From contig NZ_JAXQNP010000003.1 of NCBI RefSeq assembly GCF_034427435.1, positions 372,001 through 436,000 on the forward strand: a stretch of DNA of 64,000 bases, written 5' to 3'. The notes under the pieces were generated by a model, which worked only from the letters and a program-made list of their open reading frames with translations, was not told the DNA's origin and did not search any database. A program made the position numbers and the translations under genes. Positions 43,707 through 51,712 of this stretch are shown here, piece after piece. How positions within the stretch are numbered: the stretch's first letter is position 1; every line of letters begins with the position of its first letter. The stretch is from Nitrospirillum sp034427435 (lineage in GTDB: Bacteria; Pseudomonadota; Alphaproteobacteria; Azospirillales; Azospirillaceae).

Positions 43707-45085
43707 GGCGTCCTCGCAAGTCGAATGCCGGAGAATTGCCAGCGCGCGGCCGGCGGGAAGAAATTGCGGTAGGTTTTGCGGATATGGCCGGCCGGGGTGG
43801 CGCGCGATCCACCGCGCAGCACCATCTGGCCGCTCATGAACTTGCCGTTGTATTCACCGATGGCCCCCTCGGGCGGGCGATAGCCGGGGTAGCCGGTGTA
43901 GGGACTGGCGGTCCATTCCCAGACATCGCCGTAAAATCCGGCCACGGCGCGGGGGTGGAAACTGTCGTCGTCGGCGTGGGCCGCGCCGGAGCCCATGTCG
44001 GGACCCGCGCCAGGACCCGCGCTGGGTTCGCCGGCCGCGATCTCCCACTCCGCCTCCGTCGGCAGGCGGGCGCCGGGCCAGCGCGCCGCCGCCCACCGGG
44101 CATAGGCGTCGGCCTCGTAAAGGCTGACATGGCAGACGGGATCGTTGGGATCGACGGGGCGGACGCCGGACAGGGTGCCCACATGCCAGGCGCCTTCCTC
44201 CCCCCGCCGCCAATACAGGGGCGCCTGCCAGCCCTGGGCCTGCACCGTGGCCCAGCCATCGGACAGCCAGAGGTCCGCCCGCCGGTAGCCGTCCTCCTCG
44301 ATGAAGGCCAGGTAGTCGGCATTGGTCACGACGCGGTCGGCGATCTCGAACGCCTCCAGCCAGACCTTATGCCGGGGTCCTTCGTTATCGAAGATGAAGT
44401 CCGTCCCCTCGCCGGCGCCACCGTCGCTGCCAACGGCGTAGAGGCCGGACGGCATCGCCCGCCAAACGATGTCATCGGTCCTGGGGGCCACCACCGGTGT
44501 GGGCGGCGGAAAGACCGGGGGCGGAAAGGGATGCGTCAGCAGCGCGTGCTTGATGTCGGTGATGATCAGTTCCTGGTGCTGCTGCTCATGCTGCAACCCC
44601 AGTTCCAGCAGCGCCGCGGCACGGGCGTCGATGTCCCCCGATAACCAGGTGTCCATGGCCTGGTCGACATGGTCGCGATAAGCCATCACCTGCGCCACGG
44701 TGGGACGGGACAGAAGGCCGCGCGCCGCCCGGGGCCACCGGTCGCCGACACCGTCGTAGTAGGAATTGAAAAGATAGCGGAACGTGGGATCGAACGGCCG
44801 GTATCCCGGCACCGATGGCGTCAACAGGAAGGTCTCGAAGAACCAGGTGGTATGGGCCAGGTGCCATTTGGTGGGACTGGCGTCGGGCATGGATTGCAGC
44901 GTCTGGTCTTCCGGCGTCAGGCCCCGGGTGCGGGCCACCGTCTCGCCCCTGACGACACGATAGCGCGCCTGCGGATCCGCGTGCCGGCGGTGCCCCATGG
45001 GTGGCAAGCCCGGCAGCGGCGTCAGGGACCCAGCCAATGGTTGCGTGTCGGCGGAGGCTGGGGCGGCGGTGGGCACGGATGTCAT
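43703..45085 (-). CDS. egtB: Ergothioneine biosynthesis sulfoxide synthase EgtB
   Basis: Non-haem iron enzyme that joins a thiol (gamma-glutamylcysteine or cysteine) to hercynine with O2. 460 residues: N-terminal DinB-like domain with iron ligands predicted as His78 (HLAHTTWFFE), His166 and His170 (LQHEQQHQELI), and a C-terminal formylglycine-generating-enzyme/C-type-lectin domain (DVWEWTASPYTGYPGY, MVLRGGS). AAAGGGG precedes the ATG. EgtC/EgtE homologues are not adjacent. Confidence 0.94.
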   Translation of the reverse strand: MTSVPTAAPASADTQPLAGSLTPLPGLPPMGHRRHADPQARYRVVRGETVARTRGLTPEDQTLQSMPDASPTKWHLAHTTWFFETFLLTPSVPGYRPFDPTFRYLFNSYYDGVGDRWPRAARGLLSRPTVAQVMAYRDHVDQAMDTWLSGDIDARAAALLELGLQHEQQHQELIITDIKHALLTHPFPPPVFPPPTPVVAPRTDDIVWRAMPSGLYAVGSDGGAGEGTDFIFDNEGPRHKVWLEAFEIADRVVTNADYLAFIEEDGYRRADLWLSDGWATVQAQGWQAPLYWRRGEEGAWHVGTLSGVRPVDPNDPVCHVSLYEADAYARWAAARWPGARLPTEAEWEIAAGEPSAGPGAGPDMGSGAAHADDDSFHPRAVAGFYGDVWEWTASPYTGYPGYRPPEGAIGEYNGKFMSGQMVLRGGSRATPAGHIRKTYRNFFPPAARWQFSGIRLARTP

Positions 45086-45245
45086 CCCCTTTGGTGGCGG
45101 GTTAGTGGTGGCTGTGCCAGGTGGTGGGCCTCAGGCGGCAGACCGGTTTCAGTTGACCATGGCGGCGGCCCCGGGTCTTGCACGGACAGCGCGCAATCGC
45201 CGCGGATGGGCGCCTTTCCAAACCGGATAGGGCCGACATAAGCGA

Positions 45246-45269
45246 ACGGCCCCGGAAAACCGGGGCCGT
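45246..45269 (-). terminator. Strong hairpin downstream of the DUF883 gene
   Basis: ACGGCCCCGG, loop AAAA, CCGGGGCCGT: a perfect 10-bp stem extendable by four pairs past a one-base bulge. It starts 19 bp after the stop at 45288. No U-tract. Likely terminator. Confidence 0.6.
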
Positions 45270-45287
45270 CGCTGAATGCCGGAAAGA

Positions 45288-45545
45288 TCACCGGTTCCAC
45301 AACCGTGCCAGAATGAAGCCGGCGGCCCCCGCCAAGGCGATGGCCGTCAAGGGCCGCGCCGCCACGTGGGTGCTGACCTCCTGCACCGCCTGGTCGCCCT
45401 TGGCCTTGGCCAAGTCCGCCGCGGCGTAGGCGCCTTCACGCACAGCGTCATAGGCCGTGCGTCCGACCTTGCTGGCGGCGGCGGCGGTATCCGCCGCGAT
45501 GTCCGAGGCCTTGCCGGTCACGTCGTCGATGCTCATGCTCGCCAT
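45288..45545 (-). CDS. DUF883/ElaB-YqjD-like membrane-anchored protein
   Basis: 85 residues from MASMSIDDVTGKASDIAADT: an amphipathic Ala-rich helix, then a C-terminal hydrophobic segment PLTAIALAGAAGFILARLWNR ending in basic residues. In E. coli, ElaB/YqjD-type proteins bind ribosomes at the membrane in stationary phase. The ATG at 45545 is chosen since the upstream extension is Arg/His-rich and not family-like. An EcfG-like promoter (GGAAC-N17-GGTT) lies 60 bp upstream. Confidence 0.85.
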   Translation of the reverse strand: MASMSIDDVTGKASDIAADTAAAASKVGRTAYDAVREGAYAAADLAKAKGDQAVQEVSTHVAARPLTAIALAGAAGFILARLWNR

Positions 45546-45605
45546 AGGTTTGTTCTCCTTATCATCTCCGGGAACGGGATCCGGAAGTTGGGCCCGATGG
45601 TGGTA

Positions 45606-45631
45606 AACCCGATTGCGCCCTGAATGGTTCC
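45606..45631 (-). promoter_or_regulatory. EcfG/RpoE2-like general stress promoter (DUF883 gene)
   Basis: On the minus strand GGAAC-N17-GGTT, against the alphaproteobacterial EcfG consensus GGAAC-N16/17-CGTT; one mismatch. About 60 bp before the start at 45545. Confidence 0.5.
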
Positions 45632-45660
45632 GGCCGGGGACGCCCATTCGCGTAGCGTCA

Positions 45661-45936
45661 TCATCCCACCTTGGCCGGCCCACCAGGCCGTTGCAGGCCC
45701 TCCAACGCCGACAAGGCGTCGCAGACCGCCTTCATCTGTTCCGCCGTCTGGCCGGGCGTGCCGCCGGTCATGCTTTCCTCCGATGCCACCATCAGCAACT
45801 GCAGGTCATGCTCCCAATGGCGAAGCAGGTTGATCTTCTGCTCCCGCGTGTATTGGTCGGACACGACGATGTCATGGGGGCGTTCAAAATGGCTGGAAAC
45901 GTCGCCCAGCAGGCGACCGATGTCCTGACTTGTCAT
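45661..45936 (-). CDS. Conserved small protein of unknown function
   Basis: 91 residues, soluble, no signal or membrane segment. The stretch HDIVVSDQYTREQKINLLRHWEHDLQLL (shown in part: REQKINLLRHWEHDLQLL) looks like a conserved alphaproteobacterial motif I have seen in unnamed stress-cluster proteins, predicted helical. Sits between the DUF3309 and DUF883 genes in the same orientation, 52 bp after the former. No function can be assigned. Confidence 0.75.
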   Translation of the reverse strand: MTSQDIGRLLGDVSSHFERPHDIVVSDQYTREQKINLLRHWEHDLQLLMVASEESMTGGTPGQTAEQMKAVCDALSALEGLQRPGGPAKVG

Positions 45937-45988
45937 CTTGCCCTCCGTCAGTGAGAAACCGGGGACGGGAACAGGCGACGGCGTACCG

Positions 45989-46144
45989 TCACGCCCTGCC
46001 GGTCAACACCAGGACCAGCACGACGATCAGCACCAGGCCCAACAGGCCGCTGGGGCCATACCCCCAACCGCTGCTGTAGGGCCAACTGGGCAACGCGCCA
46101 ATCAGCAACAGGACCAAAATAACCAACAGGATGGTTCCGATCAT
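45989..46144 (-). CDS. DUF3309 family small membrane protein
   Basis: 51 residues: MIGTILLVILVLLLIGALPSW, then a Gly/Tyr/Ser-rich turn (YSSGWGYGPSG), then LLGLVLIVVLVLVLTGRA. Two hydrophobic helices around a WPYSSGWGYGPSG loop is the DUF3309 pattern, common in alphaproteobacteria. Function unknown. Short, but start, stop and family pattern are clear. An EcfG-like promoter lies 45 bp upstream. Confidence 0.88.
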   Translation of the reverse strand: MIGTILLVILVLLLIGALPSWPYSSGWGYGPSGLLGLVLIVVLVLVLTGRA

Positions 46145-46189
46145 GAAAGCCTCCCCAACAAGATTGCGCGGTTAGTCGCTGGCCTTCTC

Positions 46190-46214
46190 AACCGGGGCGG
46201 CGGTCGATTGTTCC
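46190..46214 (-). promoter_or_regulatory. EcfG/RpoE2-like general stress promoter (DUF3309 gene)
   Basis: Minus-strand GGAAC-N16-GGTT, the same variant as at 45606-45631, 45 bp before the DUF3309 start. Two copies with the same -10 variant in a cluster of stress-type small proteins raise confidence. Confidence 0.5.
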
Positions 46215-46343
46215 CATCCCACGTCCGGGACCGCCCTGGAGGAGGTTTCAAAGGGGGCCTGCCAACGGGCCTGAGCCGGGGCGGAACAAAGTGGCAGGGG
46301 CCTGATTTCCCATTGGCCTCCATCTTCCAGGAAAGGGAGCATC

Positions 46344-46535
46344 ATGCCCGCCAAGTCCAAATCCCAGCAAAAGGCCGCTGGCGCCGCCTTGGCCGCCAAG
46401 CGGGGCGACATCAAGGAAAGCGACCTGAAGGGCGCCTCCCGCTCCATGGAGAAATCGATGAGCGAGAAGGAGTTGCGCGACCTGGCCTCGACCAAGCGCA
46501 AGGGCAAGCCGGAACACGCGCGGGACGGGCGCTGA
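46344..46535 (+). CDS. DUF3008 family protein
   Basis: 63 residues, very basic and Lys/Ser-rich: MPAKSKSQQKAAGAALAAKR at the start, KGASRSMEKSMSEKELRDLA, then KRKGKPEH. This is the DUF3008 pattern. Small, highly charged and probably induced in stationary phase or stress; function unknown. A weaker GGAAC-N16-GATT candidate promoter lies at 46283-46307 on the same strand. GGAAAGGGAG precedes the ATG. Confidence 0.9.
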   Translation: MPAKSKSQQKAAGAALAAKRGDIKESDLKGASRSMEKSMSEKELRDLASTKRKGKPEHARDGR

Positions 46536-46604
46536 TCCTTTAGGCGCCATGCGCTTTTCCCCATGGCGCTTGCCCCGGCCGACGGGGGCGCTATAGTCGG
46601 CGGC

Positions 46605-47003
46605 ATGATCCGGTCGTCCCTGCCCTTGCTGTTGGCGTTCCTGACCCTCGTGGCCGTGGTCACGGGTTGGTCGGGCACCGCCCGGGCGCATGATTGCGTG
46701 CAACATCCGCAAATGGCCACGCAGCGGACCATGGACGACCAGACGGCGCGCCCTTCCCCCCTGACGACCCGCCATACGGTCGCGGTGGCCGCCCACGCGT
46801 GTCACCAGGCCGCCGATTGCTGCTGTGTCGGCGGCATGGCCGGATGCGCCGCCGCCTGCGCCGGCGCGCTGGTGCCCCCCGTTCTTCCGGACGCGGCGCG
46901 AACCGCCACCCTGTCCGCCCTGACGCCCGCCGGGGACGTGGGCGGGGCCGGCTTGGCCCTGGCGCCCGCCCTGGGGCCGCCCAGACCGACCGCTTTCGCC
47001 TGA
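46605..47003 (+). CDS. Exported Cys-rich protein, copper-operon leader (DUF2946/CopL-like)
   Basis: 132 residues from ATG 46605. Signal peptide LLLAFLTLVAVVTGWSGTARA then HDCVQHP. The mature part has a Cys/His cluster CHQAADCCCVGGMAGCAAAC that could bind a soft metal, and a Pro/Arg C-terminus (GPPRPTAFA) like proteins preceding copper operons. It lies 73 bp before a Met/His-rich lipoprotein and in line with a multicopper oxidase. Homology to CopL/DUF2946 is inferred from layout and composition and needs a profile search. Confidence 0.65.
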   Translation: MIRSSLPLLLAFLTLVAVVTGWSGTARAHDCVQHPQMATQRTMDDQTARPSPLTTRHTVAVAAHACHQAADCCCVGGMAGCAAACAGALVPPVLPDAARTATLSALTPAGDVGGAGLALAPALGPPRPTAFA

Positions 47004-47076
47004 CGCCCGGGTTCGGTTCGGCCAACCCGGCATCGTCTTCACGCGACCGCGGTTCCCCTTTCCCCCGAGACTTCCC

Positions 47077-47325
47077 ATGCCCAGACTCATAGCGCGCGCC
47101 GCCTTGCTGGCGGCCGCCGCAGGGTGCGCACCCCTGACGCCGCCCCCCTTCCCGGTCGGCCCGGGTCCCACCGCCGCCGACGCCGGCGCCCCGGCGACGC
47201 CTTGGTCGCGTCCGCAGCCCCGCCCCGGCGCCCCCCTGTCCGCCCAGCCCCCGGCGGACGCATCGCCCATGCCGGACATGCCGGGCATGGACCACAGCCA
47301 CCACCAGGGACGGGACACGCCATGA
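47077..47325 (+). CDS. Small Met/His-rich lipoprotein, putative periplasmic copper binder
   Basis: 82 residues. Lipobox AAGC (Cys17), a Pro/Ala-rich middle, and the C-terminal motif MPDMPGMDHSHHQGRD, a typical Cu(I)/Cu(II) ligand set. The stop overlaps the start of the TolC-like gene as ATGA. Composition is low-complexity, but the lipobox, the coupling and the Met/His tail support it as real. Confidence 0.7.
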   Translation: MPRLIARAALLAAAAGCAPLTPPPFPVGPGPTAADAGAPATPWSRPQPRPGAPLSAQPPADASPMPDMPGMDHSHHQGRDTP

Positions 47326-48743
47326 GCGCGCGGTCAATGAAGCGCCTGGCGCCGCTGGTGCTGGCGGGCGCGCTGGCCGGCTGTGCCACCGTGCCGCCCG
47401 AGGCCGGCTTCCCCGATGTGCAGAAGCGGCTGGAGGATCGCCTGCCGCAGCGCGTGGCCTGGAACCGGGACAGCGCCGCCGACGCGGACGCGGCGCAGGC
47501 CGTGGCCACGCTGCTGGCAAAGCCGTTGACGGCGGACGGGGCGGTGCAGGTGGCCCTGCTGAACAATCCCGGCCTACAGGCGACCTATGAGGATCTGGGC
47601 GTGGCCCAGGCCGACCTGGTCCAGGCGGGGCTGCTGCGCAACCCGCTGCTTTCCCTGGCCAGCGAATTTCCCCTGAAAGGCCAGAACAGCGGGGCCGAGC
47701 CGCCCAAGCTGACCTTCAGCGTGGTCGCCAATTTCCTGGACCTGCTGTGGCTGCCCGCCCGCCGCAAGGTGGCGGCGGAGCGGTTCGAGCAGGTGAAGCT
47801 GACCGTCAGCGCCGAGGTGCTGGACCTGGCGGCGGAAACGCGTGCCGCCTACCTGCGCCACCGCGCCGCCCTGGAGGAGGCGCGAACCCTGGACCAGGCG
47901 CTGGAGGCGGCCCAGGCCGCTTATGACCTGATGGCCCGCCTGCGCCAAGCCGGCAACGTCAGCGAGCGGCGCCTGGCCACCGAGCAGGCGGCCCTGGAGG
48001 ATGTCCGGGCGGAAAGCCTGAACGCCGCCGGCGAGGTCACCGCCACGCGGGAAACCCTGAACCGCCTCATGGGGCTGTGGGGCCCGCAGGCGCGGTGGAG
48101 CGTCGATGGCGACCTGCCGCCCCTGCCGCCCCACGAACCGGACCTGACGATGGTGGAGGCGACGGTGATCGCCGGGAACCTGAAGCTGGCGGCGGCCCGG
48201 CGGGCGACCGCCGCCAAGGCCGCGGGCCTGGGTTTGACGGACGCCAGCCGCCTGTGGACGGACGCGGAGCTGGGCGTGGGCGGCGAGCGGGAAACCGACC
48301 GCTCCCTGGTGCTGGGCCCGTCCCTGACCCTGGCCCTGCCCCTGTTCGACCAGGGCCAGCCGGCCGTGGCCAAGGCGGAGGCCGAGTACCGGCAGGAGGC
48401 GCGGCGCACCCTGCAACTGGCCGTGGATTTGCGGTCGGAAGCGCGGGAGGCGCGCGACCGCCTGGTGCGGGCCCGCGACCTGGCAGACCATTACCTGCAC
48501 ACGGTCCTGCCCCTGCAGGACCGGTTGGTCCGCCTGGGCATGGCTGAATACAATTACATGCTGACCAGCCCGTTCGAGGTCATGGCCGCGCGCCAGGCCC
48601 GCCTGACGGCCTATCGCCACTACATCGACGCCGTGCGCGATTATTGGCTGGCCGACGGCGACCTGATCCGCCTGGCCGGCGGCCGACAGACCATTTCCCC
48701 GTCCAACACCCCTGAAGCGACCCAGCCGGGAGGCCCGTCATGA
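47322..48743 (+). CDS. TolC-family outer-membrane lipoprotein
   Basis: 473 residues from the ATG overlapping the previous stop. Lipobox LAGC (Cys21). Long coiled-coil OEP domains (about 60-250 and 280-460), with LTLALPLFDQGQPAVAKAEAEYRQ and YNYMLTSPFEVMAARQ. It resembles TolC-like proteins found next to CopA-type oxidases in copper clusters rather than CusC. There is no RND or adaptor gene beside it. It overlaps the multicopper oxidase start by 4 bp. Confidence 0.9.
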   Translation: MSARSMKRLAPLVLAGALAGCATVPPEAGFPDVQKRLEDRLPQRVAWNRDSAADADAAQAVATLLAKPLTADGAVQVALLNNPGLQATYEDLGVAQADLVQAGLLRNPLLSLASEFPLKGQNSGAEPPKLTFSVVANFLDLLWLPARRKVAAERFEQVKLTVSAEVLDLAAETRAAYLRHRAALEEARTLDQALEAAQAAYDLMARLRQAGNVSERRLATEQAALEDVRAESLNAAGEVTATRETLNRLMGLWGPQARWSVDGDLPPLPPHEPDLTMVEATVIAGNLKLAAARRATAAKAAGLGLTDASRLWTDAELGVGGERETDRSLVLGPSLTLALPLFDQGQPAVAKAEAEYRQEARRTLQLAVDLRSEAREARDRLVRARDLADHYLHTVLPLQDRLVRLGMAEYNYMLTSPFEVMAARQARLTAYRHYIDAVRDYWLADGDLIRLAGGRQTISPSNTPEATQPGGPS

Positions 48744-50104
48744 CCACCTATCTTCCCTGGGGCCGCCGCCAGTTGCTGAAGTCCGCCGCCCTGCTGGGCG
48801 GGGCCGGCGCCCTGTTGCGCGGCACGCCGGCGTCGGCGCAGGACCACGCGCACCACACGGCCCCAGCCACGCCGGCGCCCACCGCCCAAACCCGCGCCAT
48901 GAGCATGGACAGGAAAGCGGTGGCGACATCCATCACGCCGCCGCGCCCACCGCGGCTGGTGCCCGGCACCGACCGGCCAGCGACCATCACCCTGAATGGC
49001 ACCACCCTGCCCCATGTCCTGAAGGACGGGGTCAAGGAATTCCACCTGACGGCGCATGAGTTCGAGCAAGAGTTCGCGCCCGGCTTCAAGGTCAAGGTCT
49101 GGGGCTACAACGGCAGCAGTCCCGGCCCCACCATCGAGGCGGTGGAGGGTGACCGGGTGCGCATCCTGGTCACCAACAAACTGCCGGAGGCCACCAGCAT
49201 CCACTGGCATGGCGTACTGCTGCCCTCGGGCATGGACGGGGTCAGCGGCCTGTCGGCCCCGCCCATCCCGCCGGGGGAAACCTGGGCCTATGAGTTCACC
49301 CTGCGCCAGCACGGGACCCAGATGTACCACCCGCATTTCGATGAGATGCTGCAGATGGCGGTGGGCATGATGGGCATGTTCATCATCCACCCCAAGGACG
49401 CTGCCGTGGGCCAGGTGGACCGCGACTACACCATGATGCTGCACGCCTGGGCCATCCACCCCGGCACCTCGCGCCCCGACCCGGCGGTGATGCTGGAGCA
49501 TGACACCTGGACCATCAACGGCCGGGTGTTTCCCGCTGTGGAGCATCTGGTGGTGAAGACCGGGCAGCGGGTGCGCCTGCGCATCGGCAACGTGTCCATG
49601 CATGAGCACCCCATGCACATCCATGGCCATCACATGTGGGTGACCGGCACCGATGGCGGCATGATCCCGGAGGGCGCGCGCTGGCCGGAAACCACCATCC
49701 AGGTGCCGGTTGGCACCACCCGCACGGTGGAGTTCGTGGCCGACAACCCGGGCGACTGGGCCTTCCACTGCCACAAGAGCCATCACGCCATGAACACCAT
49801 GGGCCACGACATCCCCAATTTCCTGGGCGTCAGCCAGGGTGAGGTGGCGCGGCGCCTGGGCGCCCAACTGCCGGGCTACATGCCCATGGGTGAACGGGGG
49901 ATGGGCGACATGGGCCCCATGGCCGGCATGATGCCCGGCCCCGCCAACACCCCGCCCATGATGACCGGCACCGGCCCCTATGGCGGCCTGGACATGGGCG
50001 GCATGGTGACGGTGATCAAGGTGCGGGACGAGGTCGCCGCCGACTACCGCGACCCCGGCTGGTACAAGGCGCCCAAGGGCACCCTGGCCTGGAAGGTGGG
50101 GTGA
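48740..50104 (+). CDS. Tat-exported multicopper oxidase (copper resistance)
   Basis: 454 residues. Tat-like signal GRRQLLKSAALLGGAGALL. Three cupredoxin domains with the four copper-ligand motifs: HWHG (SIHWHGVLLP), HPHF (MYHPHFDEM), HPMHIHGHHM and HCHKSHHAM. A Met-rich C-terminal segment (MGDMGPMAGMMPGP) suggests Cu(I) oxidation, as in CueO/CopA. Ends the copper operon before an 11-bp hairpin. Laccase-like or other oxidase activity is an alternative. Confidence 0.94.
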   Translation: MTTYLPWGRRQLLKSAALLGGAGALLRGTPASAQDHAHHTAPATPAPTAQTRAMSMDRKAVATSITPPRPPRLVPGTDRPATITLNGTTLPHVLKDGVKEFHLTAHEFEQEFAPGFKVKVWGYNGSSPGPTIEAVEGDRVRILVTNKLPEATSIHWHGVLLPSGMDGVSGLSAPPIPPGETWAYEFTLRQHGTQMYHPHFDEMLQMAVGMMGMFIIHPKDAAVGQVDRDYTMMLHAWAIHPGTSRPDPAVMLEHDTWTINGRVFPAVEHLVVKTGQRVRLRIGNVSMHEHPMHIHGHHMWVTGTDGGMIPEGARWPETTIQVPVGTTRTVEFVADNPGDWAFHCHKSHHAMNTMGHDIPNFLGVSQGEVARRLGAQLPGYMPMGERGMGDMGPMAGMMPGPANTPPMMTGTGPYGGLDMGGMVTVIKVRDEVAADYRDPGWYKAPKGTLAWKVG

Positions 50105-50118
50105 GCTAAACGCAGGGG

Positions 50119-50159
50119 ACGGGGACGGGACGGCGCGCCATAGTCGACCCCGTCCCCGT
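50119..50159 (+). terminator. Terminator-like hairpin of the copper operon
   Basis: ACGGGGACGGG and CCCGTCCCCGT form an 11-bp stem across a 19-nt loop, 15 bp after the oxidase stop. No T-tract. Confidence 0.6.
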
Positions 50160-50184
50160 TGCCATCCCCGCCTGGTTCCCCTTC

Positions 50185-51615
50185 ATGCCCGACAGTCCCG
50201 CCGCCACCCGGGGCCGCCACGCCCAAGCCGTCACCTACCTGGTGGCCGGCGCCTTTTTCATGGAGCTGCTGGACGGCACGGTCATCGCCACCGCCATGCC
50301 GCAGATGGCGCGGTCCTTCGGCGTGGCGCCGGTGGACATGAACATCGGCATGACGGCCTATCTGCTGGCGCTGGCCGTGTTCATCCCCATCAGCGGCTGG
50401 GTGGCCGACCGGCTGGGGCCGCGCACCGTGTTCGGCGGCGCCATCGCCCTGTTCACGCTGTCGTCCCTGCTGTGCGGCCTGAGCCAGGGCCTGTGGAGCT
50501 TCACCGCCGCCCGCATATTGCAGGGTCTGGGCGGGGCCGCCATGGTGCCGGTGGGGCGGCTGATCATCCTGCGCATCACCGAGAAGAAGGACCTGATGCG
50601 GGCCATCGGCACCACCGTGTGGCCGGGCCTGGTGGCGCCGGTGCTGGGGCCGCCGCTGGGCGGCTTCATCGTCACCTATGCCGACTGGCCCTGGATCTTC
50701 TTCCTGAACCTGCCCCTGGGCCTGCTGGCCCTGGCCCTGACCATCGCCTGGGTGCCGAAGGAACGGCCGGCCGGCGCGCGGCCGCTGGACCTTGGGGGCT
50801 TCCTGCTGTCGGGCGGGGCGCTGGTGGCCCTGGTTTTCGGCCTGGACACGGTGGGCCAGGGGTCGCAGGCACCCGTCCAGGCCCTGGCCGGGATCGGCCT
50901 GGGCCTGGCGCTGTCGGTCCTGACGGTGCGCCATTGCCGCCGCCACCCCACGCCGCTGTTCAAGCTGGACGCCCTGCGCCTGCCGACCTACGCCGTCGCC
51001 GTTTGGGGCGGATCGGTGCAGCGCGTCGCCATCGGCACCGTGCCCTTCCTGACGCCGCTGCTGTTCCAGACGGTGCTGGGCCTGAACGCCTTCCAATCCG
51101 GCACCCTGGTGCTGTGCATCTTCGCCGGCAACCTGGCGATGAAGCTGGTGACCAGCCAGGTGCTGCGCCGCTTCGGCTTTCGCCGGGTGCTGTTGGTCAA
51201 CGGGGTGCTGATGTCCGTGTCGCTGGCGGCGTGCGGCCTGTTCACGCCCACGACACCCAAGGCGCTGGTGGGCCTGGTGCTGTTCCTGGGCGGCCTGTTC
51301 CGCTCCATGCAGTTCACCAGCATCAGCACCATCCAGTTCGCCGACGTGCCCAAGGAGGAGGTTTCGGCCGCTAACACGCTGGCCGCCATGCTGGGGCAGT
51401 TGACCTCGGGCCTGGGCGTGGTCGCGGGCGCCCTGGCGCTGAACCTGGGGGCCTTCCTCCGCGGCCATCCCCAGGGGCACGCCGACCTGACCGACTTCCG
51501 CAACGCCTTTTTCGTCATGGGGGCGGCCGTGCTGCTCAGCCTGTACGACGCCTGGAGACTGGCGCCGGATGCCGGGCGGGGCGTGAGCGGGCACAACCCC
51601 ACCAATGCCCGTTAA
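50185..51615 (+). CDS. DHA2-family MFS drug exporter (EmrB/QacA-like)
   Basis: 476 residues, 14 predicted helices. Motif D1-like FFMELLDGTVIATAMPQMA in helix 1 (with the conserved LD), motif A WVADRLGPRTVF, and motif C PVLGPPLGGFIV. Exports hydrophobic or cationic compounds with protons; no EmrA adaptor gene is adjacent. Stands alone between two hairpin-bounded units. Confidence 0.93.
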   Translation: MPDSPAATRGRHAQAVTYLVAGAFFMELLDGTVIATAMPQMARSFGVAPVDMNIGMTAYLLALAVFIPISGWVADRLGPRTVFGGAIALFTLSSLLCGLSQGLWSFTAARILQGLGGAAMVPVGRLIILRITEKKDLMRAIGTTVWPGLVAPVLGPPLGGFIVTYADWPWIFFLNLPLGLLALALTIAWVPKERPAGARPLDLGGFLLSGGALVALVFGLDTVGQGSQAPVQALAGIGLGLALSVLTVRHCRRHPTPLFKLDALRLPTYAVAVWGGSVQRVAIGTVPFLTPLLFQTVLGLNAFQSGTLVLCIFAGNLAMKLVTSQVLRRFGFRRVLLVNGVLMSVSLAACGLFTPTTPKALVGLVLFLGGLFRSMQFTSISTIQFADVPKEEVSAANTLAAMLGQLTSGLGVVAGALALNLGAFLRGHPQGHADLTDFRNAFFVMGAAVLLSLYDAWRLAPDAGRGVSGHNPTNAR

Positions 51616-51712
51616 CGAAGCATTGATTTTCATATTGCTCGCTTAACGCGTATCTTGCCCCGATTGTTCGCCGGCCTCACGGTGCGGCCGGCGCCCTTGG
51701 GGAGGATATCGG

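Noticed and set aside
46248..47318. Long minus-strand frame across the DUF3008 and copper genes
   Set aside because: Gly/Arg/Ala-rich shadow crossing several real genes on the other strand.
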